From the NCBI GenBank assembly GCA_951812895.1, contig OX638333.1, positions 1,912,366 through 1,976,365 on the forward strand: DNA of 64,000 nt, written 5' to 3'. Below, piece by piece: positions 44,226 through 52,883 of the stretch (its first letter is position 1; every line of letters starts with the position of its first letter). The notes beneath the pieces were generated by a model. It was given only the letters and a program-made list of their open reading frames with translations. It did no database searches and was not told the DNA's origin. Source of the DNA: an uncultured Roseovarius sp. GTDB lineage: Bacteria > Pseudomonadota > Alphaproteobacteria > Rhodobacterales > Rhodobacteraceae. A program made the translations under genes and the position numbers.

Positions 44226-44713
44226 AGGCCAACCTCTGACAGGACAAAATCAGCGATGGATGTGGTATCGTTGAGATCAAAAACCCGCCGGTCGAGGTCC
44301 AGTGGTACATCGCTGGCGATGGCCCGTACAGTTGGATCGTCGGGGGCGATAAGGGGGTTCCCTGTCGCACTGCGATGCGCTTCGATTTTGGGGTGCTGAT
44401 CGCGTTTGTAGCCTTCGACAAGGACCAGATCGACGGGCGACAGGCGGGCCAGCAGCTCTGACAATGGCGGTTCTTCATCACCGCGCATTTCATGCATCAA
44501 CGCAAAGCGGGTGCGCGACGCCAGCAGCACCTCTTTGGCCCCGGCATTGCGGTGGCGATAGCTGTCTTTGCCGTCCTGATCGACATCGAAATTGTGATGG
44601 GCATGTTTGACGGTGGACACGGTAACCCCACGCGACGTGATTTCGCTGACCAGCCGTTCCATCAGGCCGGTTTTGCCTGCATTTTTCCAACCTGCGACGC
44701 CGTAGATTCTCAT
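44222..44713 (-). CDS. mobB: molybdopterin-guanine dinucleotide biosynthesis adaptor MobB
   Basis: 163 aa. P-loop GTP-binding motif GWKNAGKTGLMERL at the N-terminus, then VSTVKHAHHNFDVDQDGKDSYRHR and VEGYKRDQHPKIE, all standard for MobB. It assists MobA in making the bis-MGD form of the cofactor. Four-base overlaps with mobA and moeA show a tight operon. Confidence 0.95.
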   Translation of the reverse strand: MRIYGVAGWKNAGKTGLMERLVSEITSRGVTVSTVKHAHHNFDVDQDGKDSYRHRNAGAKEVLLASRTRFALMHEMRGDEEPPLSELLARLSPVDLVLVEGYKRDQHPKIEAHRSATGNPLIAPDDPTVRAIASDVPLDLDRRVFDLNDTTSIADFVLSEVGL

Positions 44714-45312
44714 ATTGTGCTCTCCAGCATGGCCTGAGCCTTGATCAGGTCTTGGGGCGTGTTGACGTTGAAAAACGGCTCTCCGGGGTCGTCGAACAGT
44801 GCTTCGCGGCCATGATGGCGGTCTGTCCAGAGGACGACCTTGCGTAGCCCATCGTTTAGGGCCGCGCGCAGGTCATCGCGCAGGGCGGTGGGCCAGAGGC
44901 CAAAGGTGGGCTGGCGCCCGTCCGATGTGGTGGCAAGGACGAGGGGGTGGGTCATGCCCTTGGCAGCGTCTTGCAGGCGGGCGACCAAATCGGTTGGGAA
45001 AAACGGCGTGTCGGCGGCGACGGTGACAATGGTGTCAGCGCCTTGGTCAGCGGCCCATTCCAGCCCGGCGAGGACACCGGCGAGGGGGCCGGCAAAGCCG
45101 GTGATCGTGTCGGGCAGGATTGGCAGGCTGAGGTCATTGAAACGGGTGGCATCGCCGTTGGCGTTTAAGGCGATATGGCTGACCTGCGAGGAGAGGCGGT
45201 GGATCACGTGGCCAAGGATCGTGCCATCGCCGAGCTTTCGCATCCCTTTGTCGCCGCCGCCCATCCGGGTGGCGAGGCCACCGGCGAGGATGATGCCGGG
45301 GGGCGGGGTCAT
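44710..45312 (-). CDS. mobA: molybdenum cofactor guanylyltransferase MobA
   Basis: 200 aa. GTP-binding ILAGGLATRMGGGDKGMRKL at the N-terminus, VAADTPFFPTDLVARL in the middle and FFNVNTPQDLIKA near the end. It attaches GMP to molybdopterin, giving the MGD cofactor used by the DMSO-reductase family, to which formate dehydrogenase belongs. Confidence 0.95.
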   Translation of the reverse strand: MTPPPGIILAGGLATRMGGGDKGMRKLGDGTILGHVIHRLSSQVSHIALNANGDATRFNDLSLPILPDTITGFAGPLAGVLAGLEWAADQGADTIVTVAADTPFFPTDLVARLQDAAKGMTHPLVLATTSDGRQPTFGLWPTALRDDLRAALNDGLRKVVLWTDRHHGREALFDDPGEPFFNVNTPQDLIKAQAMLESTI

Positions 45313-46193
45313 TCTTTTGCCCCCTTGCGGCCGTGCTTGCTGTCTTCTTCTGCCATCTGGTCCGGATCGGCGTCGCGCAGCAGGCGTTCTTCACCGCTCA
45401 GGCACACAAAACGTTTACCGCGCATGCGGCCGATCAGGGTGAGGCCGACCTCGCGTGCGATTTCGACCCCCCAGGCGGTGAAGCCGGAGCGGGAGGCAAG
45501 CGCCGGGATGCCCATCAGGGCGGTTTTGATCACCATTTCCGAGGTCAGCCGCCCGGTGGTGTAAAGCAGTTTGTCCGAGGGATCGGTGCGCTCTGAAAAC
45601 ATCCAGCCGGCGATTTTGTCGACGGCGTTGTGGCGCCCGACATCTTCCATATAGACCAGCGGTTTGTCTCCCTGACAGAGCACAGTGCCGTGGATGGCGC
45701 CGGCCTCCAGATAGAGCGACGGTGTGCGGTTGATGCGGGCGGCGAGGGTGTAAAGGTCTGAGGTCTTGACCTGAAGCGGGGGAAGGGTGACATCCTCCAA
45801 TCCCTCCATCATGTCGCCAAAGACCGTGCCCACGGCACAGCCGGAGGTGCGGGTTTTCTTTTTCAGCTTTTCTTCATACGTGGTCTGGCTGTCGGTGCGG
45901 ACGACGACGGTTTCCAGATCGTCATCATAATCAACGCCGGTCACGGCTTCACCATCACGCAGCATGCCCTGATTGCGCAGAAACCCAAGGGCGAGGTATT
46001 GCGGGTAGTCGCCAATGGTCATGGCTGTGACGATTTCCTGACCATTCAGGAAAATGGTCAATGGCCGTTCTTCGACCACCGAAATGTTGGTAGCCTGGCC
46101 GGTGTGGTCGACACCTTCGACCGCACGCGTTAGCCGGGCGGCAGAAGGATCGGGGGCGATCAGGTAATTCGACAATTCGTTATCGACAGCCAA
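45309..46193 (-). CDS. fdhD: formate dehydrogenase accessory sulfurtransferase FdhD
   Basis: 294 aa. It transfers sulfur from a cysteine desulfurase to the Mo cofactor, which activates formate dehydrogenase. Typical stretches: PLTIFLNGQEIVTAMTIGDY, YMEDVGRHNAVDKIAGW and TTGRLTSEMVIKTALMGIP. The loop that in E. coli carries a Cys-x-x-Cys pair reads TSGCAVGTVF here, with one cysteine only. First gene of the cofactor operon, divergent from azlC. Confidence 0.95.
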   Translation of the reverse strand: MAVDNELSNYLIAPDPSAARLTRAVEGVDHTGQATNISVVEERPLTIFLNGQEIVTAMTIGDYPQYLALGFLRNQGMLRDGEAVTGVDYDDDLETVVVRTDSQTTYEEKLKKKTRTSGCAVGTVFGDMMEGLEDVTLPPLQVKTSDLYTLAARINRTPSLYLEAGAIHGTVLCQGDKPLVYMEDVGRHNAVDKIAGWMFSERTDPSDKLLYTTGRLTSEMVIKTALMGIPALASRSGFTAWGVEIAREVGLTLIGRMRGKRFVCLSGEERLLRDADPDQMAEEDSKHGRKGAKE

Positions 46194-46257
46194 TTGTATC
46201 TCTCTCAGTAAGGGCGTAGGCCGATCTTTGGGTCCTTATCCAATCTAGGGGCAAGAC

Positions 46258-46986
46258 GTGTCGACGGAAACCACCAAATCACTCTTCTGGCAGGGCGTGC
46301 GGGATGCGGCGCCGTTTTTGCTGGTGGTTGCACCGTTCGGGCTGCTTTTTGGTGTGGTCGCAACCGAGGCCGGGTTGAGCGTTTTTGAAACGATGAGTTT
46401 TTCGATCGTGGTGCTGGCCGGAGCGGCACAGTTTGCCGCGTTGCAGCTGATGGTCGACAACGCCCCCACGATCATTGCTCTGATCTCGGCCTTGGCGGTC
46501 AATCTGCGGATGGCGATGTATTCGGCCTCACTTACCCCCTACCTGGGTGGGGCGAGCCTGTGGCAACGGGCCGTTGCCGCCTATTTCACCGTTGATCAAA
46601 GTTATGCCTGTTCGATCCTGAAATTTGAGCTGAACCCGGATTGGACGGTGCAAAAGCGGTTGTCCTACTTTGCCGGAACTGTCGCACCGGTTTGCCCGTT
46701 TTGGTACGTATTCACCTTGGTTGGAGCATTGATAGGCGAGACGATACCGCCGGAATTTGCGCTGGATTTCGCGGTACCCATTACGTTCCTTGCCCTGATC
46801 ACGCCGATGTTGCGGACAAAGGCGCATGTGCTGGCGGCGCTGGTTTCTATCGTGGCATCGCTGGGTTTCGCATTCCTGCCCTACAATCTGGGGCTTTTGG
46901 TGGCTGGTGTTCTTGCGATGGCAACCGGGGCAGAGGTGGAGCGGCGCACGGCTGCGCAGGTGGCCACCGAAGGAGAGCACGGATGA
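46258..46986 (+). CDS. azlC: AzlC family branched-chain amino acid exporter, large subunit
   Basis: 242 aa from GTG 46258 with AGGGG upstream. About six to eight hydrophobic segments; FWQGVRDAAPFLLVVAPFGLLFG and VLAGAAQFAALQLM are family signatures. With AzlD it exports branched-chain amino acids or analogues. The stop overlaps the azlD start by four bases. Confidence 0.93.
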   Translation: MSTETTKSLFWQGVRDAAPFLLVVAPFGLLFGVVATEAGLSVFETMSFSIVVLAGAAQFAALQLMVDNAPTIIALISALAVNLRMAMYSASLTPYLGGASLWQRAVAAYFTVDQSYACSILKFELNPDWTVQKRLSYFAGTVAPVCPFWYVFTLVGALIGETIPPEFALDFAVPITFLALITPMLRTKAHVLAALVSIVASLGFAFLPYNLGLLVAGVLAMATGAEVERRTAAQVATEGEHG

Positions 46987-47309
46987 TCGACAAGACGGAA
47001 CTATGGATCGTGATCATCGGTTTGGGCCTTGGCAGTTATGCCATGCGGTTTGTGTTCTACGGGGTGATCGGGGACCGGCCGATGCCGGACTGGGTTCTGC
47101 GGCACCTGCGCTATACTGCTGTGGCGGTGCTGCCCGCACTGGTGGCCCCATTGGTGGTCTGGCCGCAAGCCACCGATGGCAATCTGGATGCGCCGCGATT
47201 GATTGCAGCCTTTGTGACCATAGCCACAGGTATCCTGACCCGGAACGTGATCCTTGCCATCTGTCTGGGGGCGATCAGTCTTTATACCGGGCTGTATCTG
47301 TCGGGCTGA
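46983..47309 (+). CDS. azlD: AzlD family branched-chain amino acid exporter, small subunit
   Basis: 108 aa, four hydrophobic segments (WIVIIGLGLGSYAMRFVFYG; YTAVAVLPALVAPLVVW; LIAAFVTIATGILTRNVI). Start ATG 46983 overlaps the azlC stop (ATGA). Ends one base before the stop of the convergent ABC transporter gene. Confidence 0.93.
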   Translation: MIDKTELWIVIIGLGLGSYAMRFVFYGVIGDRPMPDWVLRHLRYTAVAVLPALVAPLVVWPQATDGNLDAPRLIAAFVTIATGILTRNVILAICLGAISLYTGLYLSG

Positions 47310-49097
47310 TCAGCGGCCATCATAACCGCGTTTCTGGGCCTTGTAGAGCTGTGCATAAAGCCCGGATGAGTCGAGCAGGTCCGCATGTTTGCCCTGTTCA
47401 ACCAGCTGGCCGGATTCCAGAACAAAGATACGATCCGCATCCGCAATCGAAGACAGACGGTGCGCTACGACAATCGTGGTTTTGCCCTTTGTCAACCGTT
47501 CCAGTGCGGATTTGATCCGTTCCTCTGTCGCCTGATCCAGCGCCGAGGTTGCCTCGTCCAGCAGCAGGATTGGCGCATCGCGCAGGAAGGCGCGGGCGAT
47601 GGCAATACGCTGTTTCTGACCGCCGGAAAGCTGTGCACCTTTGGGGCCAACGGGTTTATCCCCACGGCGGCGGATCAGGTCAGCAATCTCTGCATTTTCG
47701 GCTGCACGCCAGATGTCTTCTTCACTCGCCTCGGGATTGACGTAGCGGATATTGTCCCAGATCGAGCTGTTAAAGATGACGATATCCTGTGCCACAACCG
47801 AAAATGATCCGCGCAGTTTAGCGACCTGAAGTTGGTCAATCGGGGTTTCACCGATGGTGATGCTGCCATCATTGACATCATACAGCCGCGACAGAAGCGA
47901 CAGGATCGTGGTTTTGCCTGACCCGGTGGCACCGACGATGGCAGAGACCTGCCCGCCCCGGAAGGTCAGGTTCAGGTCGTCAAACAAGGGCTGTTCCGCG
48001 CTGTAGGAAAACCGGACATCGCGCAGGGCGATGTCGCCACCGGTGTCGAATTTCGACAGGGCATTTGGCGCGTTATCAATTGTTGGCGTTTCGCTATAAA
48101 GGCTGCGCACCCGGTCCAGCAGCACCAGATTTGACTGCAAACCGCCAAAAAACTGTGCCAGCAGACGGGCGGGATCAAACACCATGACCATGCCCAGAAG
48201 AAAGGTGATGATCCCGGCACCGTCCATGTCAAAGGAGGGGCTGAGCACCATATAGCCACCACCGCCGATCACCAGCACATAGACAAAGGCCGAGCTGAGG
48301 TCGATTGAGGGCATCACAAGCGCCTGCGTGATCTGGACCCGGTTCATCAGGTCGCGGATCGATCCGGTGCCCTTGAGCAGTCGATTCTGTTCCATCGGTT
48401 CCTGGCTGGCAATCTTGACCGTGCGCATACCGTTTACGGTTTCTTCGATCCCGTTCATGTAATCGCCAAGCGCAGTTTCAGCATCGCGCTGGGTGACTTT
48501 TACCCGATCCGAGACATAGTTCATGATCCAGATGATGAACGGCAGGACCACAACAGCCGTGGTGAAAAGCAGCGGGTTTTTCCAGATCAGGTAGCCCGAG
48601 ACGATGATCACGGTCACCGCGTCGCGCACAGCATTTGCCGTTGCAAGGCCGACAAACACGCCAAGCATCTGGGTCTGGGTGACGATCTTTTGAATGATCT
48701 CACCGGATTTTGTCCGCTCGAAATACGCCAGATCAAGTGACATCAGATGCCCGATGAGATCGCTGCGCATATCATAGATGGCCTGATTGGAGATGCGCAC
48801 GGTGATCAGGGGTACCAAATAGGACATCAGCCCGCGTACCGCGAACAGGAAGAAAACCACGATACAGACCATTACCAGGTCGCGCACAACACCGGATTCA
48901 AAGATCACCCGCAGGCCGCTTTCGGTCATCGACAGGAATTGCTGATAGACAACCCCCTGAACAAGAATCATCAGCAGGACCAGCAGCAGCCAGGGCGATT
49001 TGCTTTTCAGATAGTTGTGCCAGAACCAGCGCAGGTTATCGCGGTCTTCGGCAGAATAAAGCGGCTGGCGCGTTTTTTTGGGTTTGGGTTCGGTCAT
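47310..49097 (-). CDS. ABC exporter, fused permease and ATPase (MsbA/multidrug type)
   Basis: 595 aa. Six transmembrane helices in the first 320 residues, then an ATPase with Walker A GATGSGKTTI, signature LSGGQKQRIAIARAF, Walker B ILLLDEATSALD and switch His in VAHRLSSIADADRI. Homodimeric exporter; candidate substrates are lipids, drugs or peptides. The N-terminus is a charged cytoplasmic stretch with no signal. No adaptor protein or peptide gene is adjacent. Confidence 0.93.
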   Translation of the reverse strand: MTEPKPKKTRQPLYSAEDRDNLRWFWHNYLKSKSPWLLLVLLMILVQGVVYQQFLSMTESGLRVIFESGVVRDLVMVCIVVFFLFAVRGLMSYLVPLITVRISNQAIYDMRSDLIGHLMSLDLAYFERTKSGEIIQKIVTQTQMLGVFVGLATANAVRDAVTVIIVSGYLIWKNPLLFTTAVVVLPFIIWIMNYVSDRVKVTQRDAETALGDYMNGIEETVNGMRTVKIASQEPMEQNRLLKGTGSIRDLMNRVQITQALVMPSIDLSSAFVYVLVIGGGGYMVLSPSFDMDGAGIITFLLGMVMVFDPARLLAQFFGGLQSNLVLLDRVRSLYSETPTIDNAPNALSKFDTGGDIALRDVRFSYSAEQPLFDDLNLTFRGGQVSAIVGATGSGKTTILSLLSRLYDVNDGSITIGETPIDQLQVAKLRGSFSVVAQDIVIFNSSIWDNIRYVNPEASEEDIWRAAENAEIADLIRRRGDKPVGPKGAQLSGGQKQRIAIARAFLRDAPILLLDEATSALDQATEERIKSALERLTKGKTTIVVAHRLSSIADADRIFVLESGQLVEQGKHADLLDSSGLYAQLYKAQKRGYDGR

Positions 49098-49155
49098 GCG
49101 CGTCCCGGCACGGTTATATCATTTCATGTGCCTATAGAGCGTTCATTGGCAAAGG

Positions 49156-49731
49156 TCAGCCCCAACCATCAGTCCATTCATCGATTGTTGGGTTGATCCG
49201 GTTTTCGCGAAATCGTTTCCAGCGTACCCAGATGGCCCAGAATATGGCGAAGAACAGGGCGAGAATGAAGATGTTGAGCCACGGGATGATCCGAACATCT
49301 GGTCCAGCAACAGGCTTGACCCCGACTGCGTTGGGGTAGATCGAGAGAAACTGGTTACGCCAGCCGTAATGTTTGATGGCGACCCATTTGGGATTTTCTG
49401 CCGTTGATTTTGTGTCCGCTGCTTCGGCCTGAAGATTGGACGTGTCAAATTTGAAATAGGGTGGCCAGCCCCAGCCGGTATCTTCGTTGCGGTAGACCAT
49501 CACCCGCCCACTGGTACGGACGGTCTGGATGAAAAACACATCGCGGTTGACTGTGCCGGGGTCATTGCCGGTATCGGAGCTGGCCCAGAACGGAGAATTT
49601 TCACCGAAATCAATCCGCTTTTCATAGGTGTCGGTCACGCGGACAATGTCATTCTGGGGCAACGTATAGTGGAAAAACGCGGCGATCAGGAGCCAGAAAA
49701 TCACCGCGAGAGTTCTTTTGAAATAGAGCAT
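49156..49731 (-). CDS. DUF1523 membrane protein
   Basis: 191 aa. An N-terminal transmembrane anchor (TLAVIFWLLIAAFFHYTLP) and a second one near the C-terminus (IIPWLNIFILALFFAIFWAIW) enclose a periplasmic domain with WGWPPYFKFDTSNLQAEA and WVAIKHYGWRNQFLSIYPNA, the DUF1523 signature. Function unknown; common in Rhodobacterales. Upstream of the ABC gene by 58 bp on the same strand. Confidence 0.88.
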   Translation of the reverse strand: MLYFKRTLAVIFWLLIAAFFHYTLPQNDIVRVTDTYEKRIDFGENSPFWASSDTGNDPGTVNRDVFFIQTVRTSGRVMVYRNEDTGWGWPPYFKFDTSNLQAEAADTKSTAENPKWVAIKHYGWRNQFLSIYPNAVGVKPVAGPDVRIIPWLNIFILALFFAIFWAIWVRWKRFRENRINPTIDEWTDGWG

Positions 49732-49862
49732 TCAGGTTCCCTGAAAATCAACTTGCAGGCGTTTCAAACGGGTCCGGAGAAAAATACTTTCCTTGACCGG
49801 GGGGTATTAACAGTCACCTTATCGTGTCTGTGACAGATAAAAACAACCAACCGGAGGTACCT

Positions 49863-50681
49863 ATGTGTGATATTTGCGTAATGAAGGCCGTGAAGGAAAA
49901 AATGTTGTCCCGCCGTGAATTTTTTACCGCCAGTGCGGTGGTGGGGGCGGCTGCGGCGATGGGTTCGGTTGCGGCACCTCCGGCGATGGCGGCGGGTGTC
50001 GGCACGGTCGAGGATCTGAGCCATACCTATGACGATATGTTCCCAACCTATTTCGGGTCGGCCGGTATCGAACAGACCCAAGTGTACAACTTTGCTGAAC
50101 ACGGCTTTAACCTGTTCACACTGGATGTGAACGAACATACCGGCACGCATATTGATGCGCCGCTGCATTTTTCGGCGGATGGTCAATCCGTTGATGAAAT
50201 ACCAGTGAGCAACCTTGTGGCCCCTCTTTGCGTGATCGACATCGCGGCGCGCGCGGCAGAGGATGCGGATGCGCAGGTGACGCCGGAAGATATCAAGGCG
50301 TGGATGTCGGCAAACGGGGAAATCCCTGAAAATGCCTGTGTCGCGATGCATTCCGGGTGGGGTGCAAAGACCGGCGGCGATGGTTTCCGCAATGCCGATG
50401 GTGAGGGTGTGATGCATTTCCCGGGGTTTCATGTTGAAGCCGCGAAGATGCTGATCGAAGAAACCGGCGCGCAATCTATGGCCTCTGACAGCCTGTCGCT
50501 GGATCATGGCCCGTCGGCCGATTTCGCCACGCATTATGCATGGCTGCCCACCGGAAGGTTCGGGATCGAGAACATCGCAAACCTTGACAAGGTTCCGGCA
50601 GCGGGTGCGACGATTGTTGTTGGAGCCCCAACCCATCGCGGTGGTTCTGGCGGTCCGGCACGAATTTTTGCGATGGTTTGA
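49863..50681 (+). CDS. Tat-exported cyclase family protein (kynurenine-formamidase-like)
   Basis: 272 aa from ATG 49863, which follows GGAGG; an in-frame TTG-type start at 49824 is not used. The N-terminus has a twin-arginine signal, SRREFFTASAVVGAAAAMG, ending in MAAG. The metal motif HTGTHIDAPLHF identifies the cyclase/kynurenine-formamidase fold, a metal-dependent hydrolase of amides or lactones. Export by Tat suggests metal loading in the cytoplasm and work in the periplasm. Followed by a hairpin and a TetR gene. Confidence 0.88.
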   Translation: MCDICVMKAVKEKMLSRREFFTASAVVGAAAAMGSVAAPPAMAAGVGTVEDLSHTYDDMFPTYFGSAGIEQTQVYNFAEHGFNLFTLDVNEHTGTHIDAPLHFSADGQSVDEIPVSNLVAPLCVIDIAARAAEDADAQVTPEDIKAWMSANGEIPENACVAMHSGWGAKTGGDGFRNADGEGVMHFPGFHVEAAKMLIEETGAQSMASDSLSLDHGPSADFATHYAWLPTGRFGIENIANLDKVPAAGATIVVGAPTHRGGSGGPARIFAMV

Positions 50682-50687
50682 AACTTT

Positions 50688-50717
50688 GCCGGGGGCTGGT
50701 CCTGATCGGCCCCCGGC
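50688..50717 (+). terminator. strong hairpin after the cyclase gene
   Basis: GCCGGGGGC (50688-50696) pairs perfectly with GCCCCCGGC (50709-50717); a loose T-rich stretch follows. Likely terminator of the cyclase transcript. Confidence 0.6.
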
Positions 50718-50785
50718 GCTGAATTCTTCTTTTGTATCCGGCTGAAGCCCCCTATGGTTTGAACGAAGTTCAAGGTTTAGGGTAC

Positions 50786-51397
50786 ATGGCGAGCAAAGCG
50801 GAACAGCGGCGGGATGCGCTGCGCGACGAGATACTTGATATTGCGGAGAATCGGATTGCCGAGGCTGGCATCGGTGCGATCAAGGCGCGTGATCTGGCGC
50901 AGCAGGCGGGGTGCGCGGTTGGCGGTATTTACAACGTTTTTGGCGATCTGAATGACATTGTCATCGCGGTGAACGGGCGCACGTTCGGGCGTTTGGGTCA
51001 GGCCGTGGCTGCGAGCCTGGATGGACGGCAGGATGAAAAGCCGGCGGATCAGCTGGTAATTATGGCCTATGCCTATCTCGATTTTGCGGCAGCGAATCCG
51101 ATGGCATGGCGGGCATTGTTTGATCTTAAAGTGACTTCGGAGATGGACGTTCCGGACTGGTATCGGGCAGAGCTGGAGCGGTTGTTTGGCTTTATCGCTG
51201 GCCCGGTGCGCAGTCGTTTTCCTGATATGGCGGATGAAGATGTCGCATTGATGGTGCGGGCGTTGTTTTCATCTGTCCACGGTATCGTTCTGCTTGGACT
51301 GGAAAACCGTATTTCAGGCGTGCCGCAGGATCAGATGAAGCGGATGATCTCTTTGGTTTTGAGAGAGATTATTGGGGGATGTTCTTTGAAGTTTTAG
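50786..51397 (+). CDS. TetR/AcrR family transcriptional regulator
   Basis: 203 aa from ATG 50786. The helix-turn-helix is IGAIKARDLAQQAGCAVGGIYNVFGDLNDI; the C-terminal part resembles the WHG/TetR_C type. The family usually represses neighbouring genes on binding a small ligand. Candidates are the cyclase upstream or the creatinase gene, which converges from the other side; no operator was identified. Confidence 0.9.
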   Translation: MASKAEQRRDALRDEILDIAENRIAEAGIGAIKARDLAQQAGCAVGGIYNVFGDLNDIVIAVNGRTFGRLGQAVAASLDGRQDEKPADQLVIMAYAYLDFAAANPMAWRALFDLKVTSEMDVPDWYRAELERLFGFIAGPVRSRFPDMADEDVALMVRALFSSVHGIVLLGLENRISGVPQDQMKRMISLVLREIIGGCSLKF

Positions 51398-51448
51398 GTG
51401 GATTTCGAGCAACGCCCCTGCGCGAAACAGCGGGCGCGGCTTGGGAGA

Positions 51449-51473
51449 AGGGGCGACTTCGATAGCCGCCCCT
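51449..51473 (+). terminator. hairpin between TetR and creatinase genes
   Basis: AGGGGCG and CGCCCCT, 11 nt apart, form a perfect 7-bp stem followed by AATGTTTT. Weak terminator candidate for the TetR gene. Confidence 0.4.
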
Positions 51474-51479
51474 AATGTT

Positions 51480-52724
51480 TTAGCCAACCACGTTGAAATC
51501 CGGACCGTAAGGATAGCCTGTGATGTTTTCGTTGCCATCCTCGGTAATCACGAGAATATCGTGTTCGCGGTAACCGCCCGCACCAGGAAGATCGTCGGCG
51601 ATTGTGAGCATTGGCTCCATCGAGATAACCATGCCGGGTTCAAGCACTGTGTCGATGTCTTCGCGCAGTTCCAGACCCGCCTCGCGGCCATAGTAATGCG
51701 ACAGAACGCCAAAGCTGTGGCCATAGCCGAAGGTGCGATAGTGCAGCATGTCGCGCTCAGCAAAGAAGTCATTGATCTTGTGCGTAACCTCGGCACATGA
51801 GGCGCCGGGTTTCAGCAGGGATATTCCCAGCTCATGGGCACCTACGTTGGCTTCCCAATAGCGCAGCGAGGCCTCGTCAACTTCTTTAACGAACATGGTG
51901 CGTTCCAGCGCGGTGTAATAGCCGCTGATCATCGGGAAAGTGTTGAGCGACAGGATATCGCCACGTTCCAGCACGCGACCGGTGACCGGGTTGTGGGCAC
52001 CATCGGTGTTGATGCCGGATTGGAACCAAACCCATGTGTCGCGGTATTCGGCATCGGGGAAGCGGCGCGCGATTTCCAGCTCCATCGCGTCGCGGCCCGC
52101 CATGGCCACGTCGACTTCACGCACGCCTTCCTTGACCGCGTCGCGGATGGCGTAGCCGCCTACGTCAGCCACGGCTGCACCGGAGCGGATCATTTCGATC
52201 TCGGCCGTGGATTTGTGCATGCGCTGGCGCATGGTGGCCTCATACAGGTCGACGGTTTTCGACGGGTTGAGGAACGCATCAAGTTTGGACTTTTGCAGCA
52301 GGCTCAGGTGATCACTTTCATAGCCAATCACACGGCCAGAGCCGGAAACGGATTCAATGGCGCGCCAGTAGTTGTCGCGCTGCCAGTCGGTGTAGGTGAT
52401 GTTGTCGCCATAGCAGCGGCGCCAGGGCTGGCCTGCGTCGATTCCTGCGGAAATGGTGACACAATTGGTTTCAGTGACGACCAATGCGTATGGGCGGCCA
52501 AAGGCACAATAGGTAAAGCCCGAGTAATACGAGATGTTGTGCATTGACGAGAACACGGCGGCATCAACACCGAGGTCGGCCATAATTTTGCGCAGCCCTG
52601 CGACGCGGGCGGCATATTCGGCATCGGCAAATTGCAGTGCTGCCTTTTCACCGTTGTGTAAACGATAAAAATCCGGGCGTGCCGAAGCAGCGGTGATGTC
52701 TTGGTAACGAGGTACAGCAGTCAT
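51480..52724 (-). CDS. creatinase (creatine amidinohydrolase)
   Basis: 414 aa, pita-bread fold of peptidase family M24 without its metal ligands. Long blocks match Pseudomonas creatinase closely: WFQSGINTDGAHNPVTGR with the catalytic His, LSLNTFPMISGYYTALERTM, FGYGHSFGVLSHYYGREAGL and PGAGGYREHDILVI. The enzyme splits creatine into sarcosine and urea; sarcosine could feed soxBDAG at 17688. No creatininase or urease gene is in the window. AAGGAGGGTC lies before the ATG. Divergent from the P1 peptidase with 159 bp between. Confidence 0.95.
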   Translation of the reverse strand: MTAVPRYQDITAASARPDFYRLHNGEKAALQFADAEYAARVAGLRKIMADLGVDAAVFSSMHNISYYSGFTYCAFGRPYALVVTETNCVTISAGIDAGQPWRRCYGDNITYTDWQRDNYWRAIESVSGSGRVIGYESDHLSLLQKSKLDAFLNPSKTVDLYEATMRQRMHKSTAEIEMIRSGAAVADVGGYAIRDAVKEGVREVDVAMAGRDAMELEIARRFPDAEYRDTWVWFQSGINTDGAHNPVTGRVLERGDILSLNTFPMISGYYTALERTMFVKEVDEASLRYWEANVGAHELGISLLKPGASCAEVTHKINDFFAERDMLHYRTFGYGHSFGVLSHYYGREAGLELREDIDTVLEPGMVISMEPMLTIADDLPGAGGYREHDILVITEDGNENITGYPYGPDFNVVG

Positions 52725-52883
52725 AGTGACCCTCCTTCAAAAGAAAGGTCCCGGCGTTCAGGACTGTTTGATATGTGAGACCGGCAAAGGGGCGACGCCA
52801 TCGCCCGGGGTCTGAACCTTTCCTTGCTCATTCCGCGCGATCTGGCAAGATGTTTTGCGACAATGAAAGGACGTTTTTGAACA

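Noticed and set aside
49764-50636. 290-codon antisense frame opposite the Tat cyclase
   Set aside because: Arg/His-rich, no motif, fully inside a well-supported gene.
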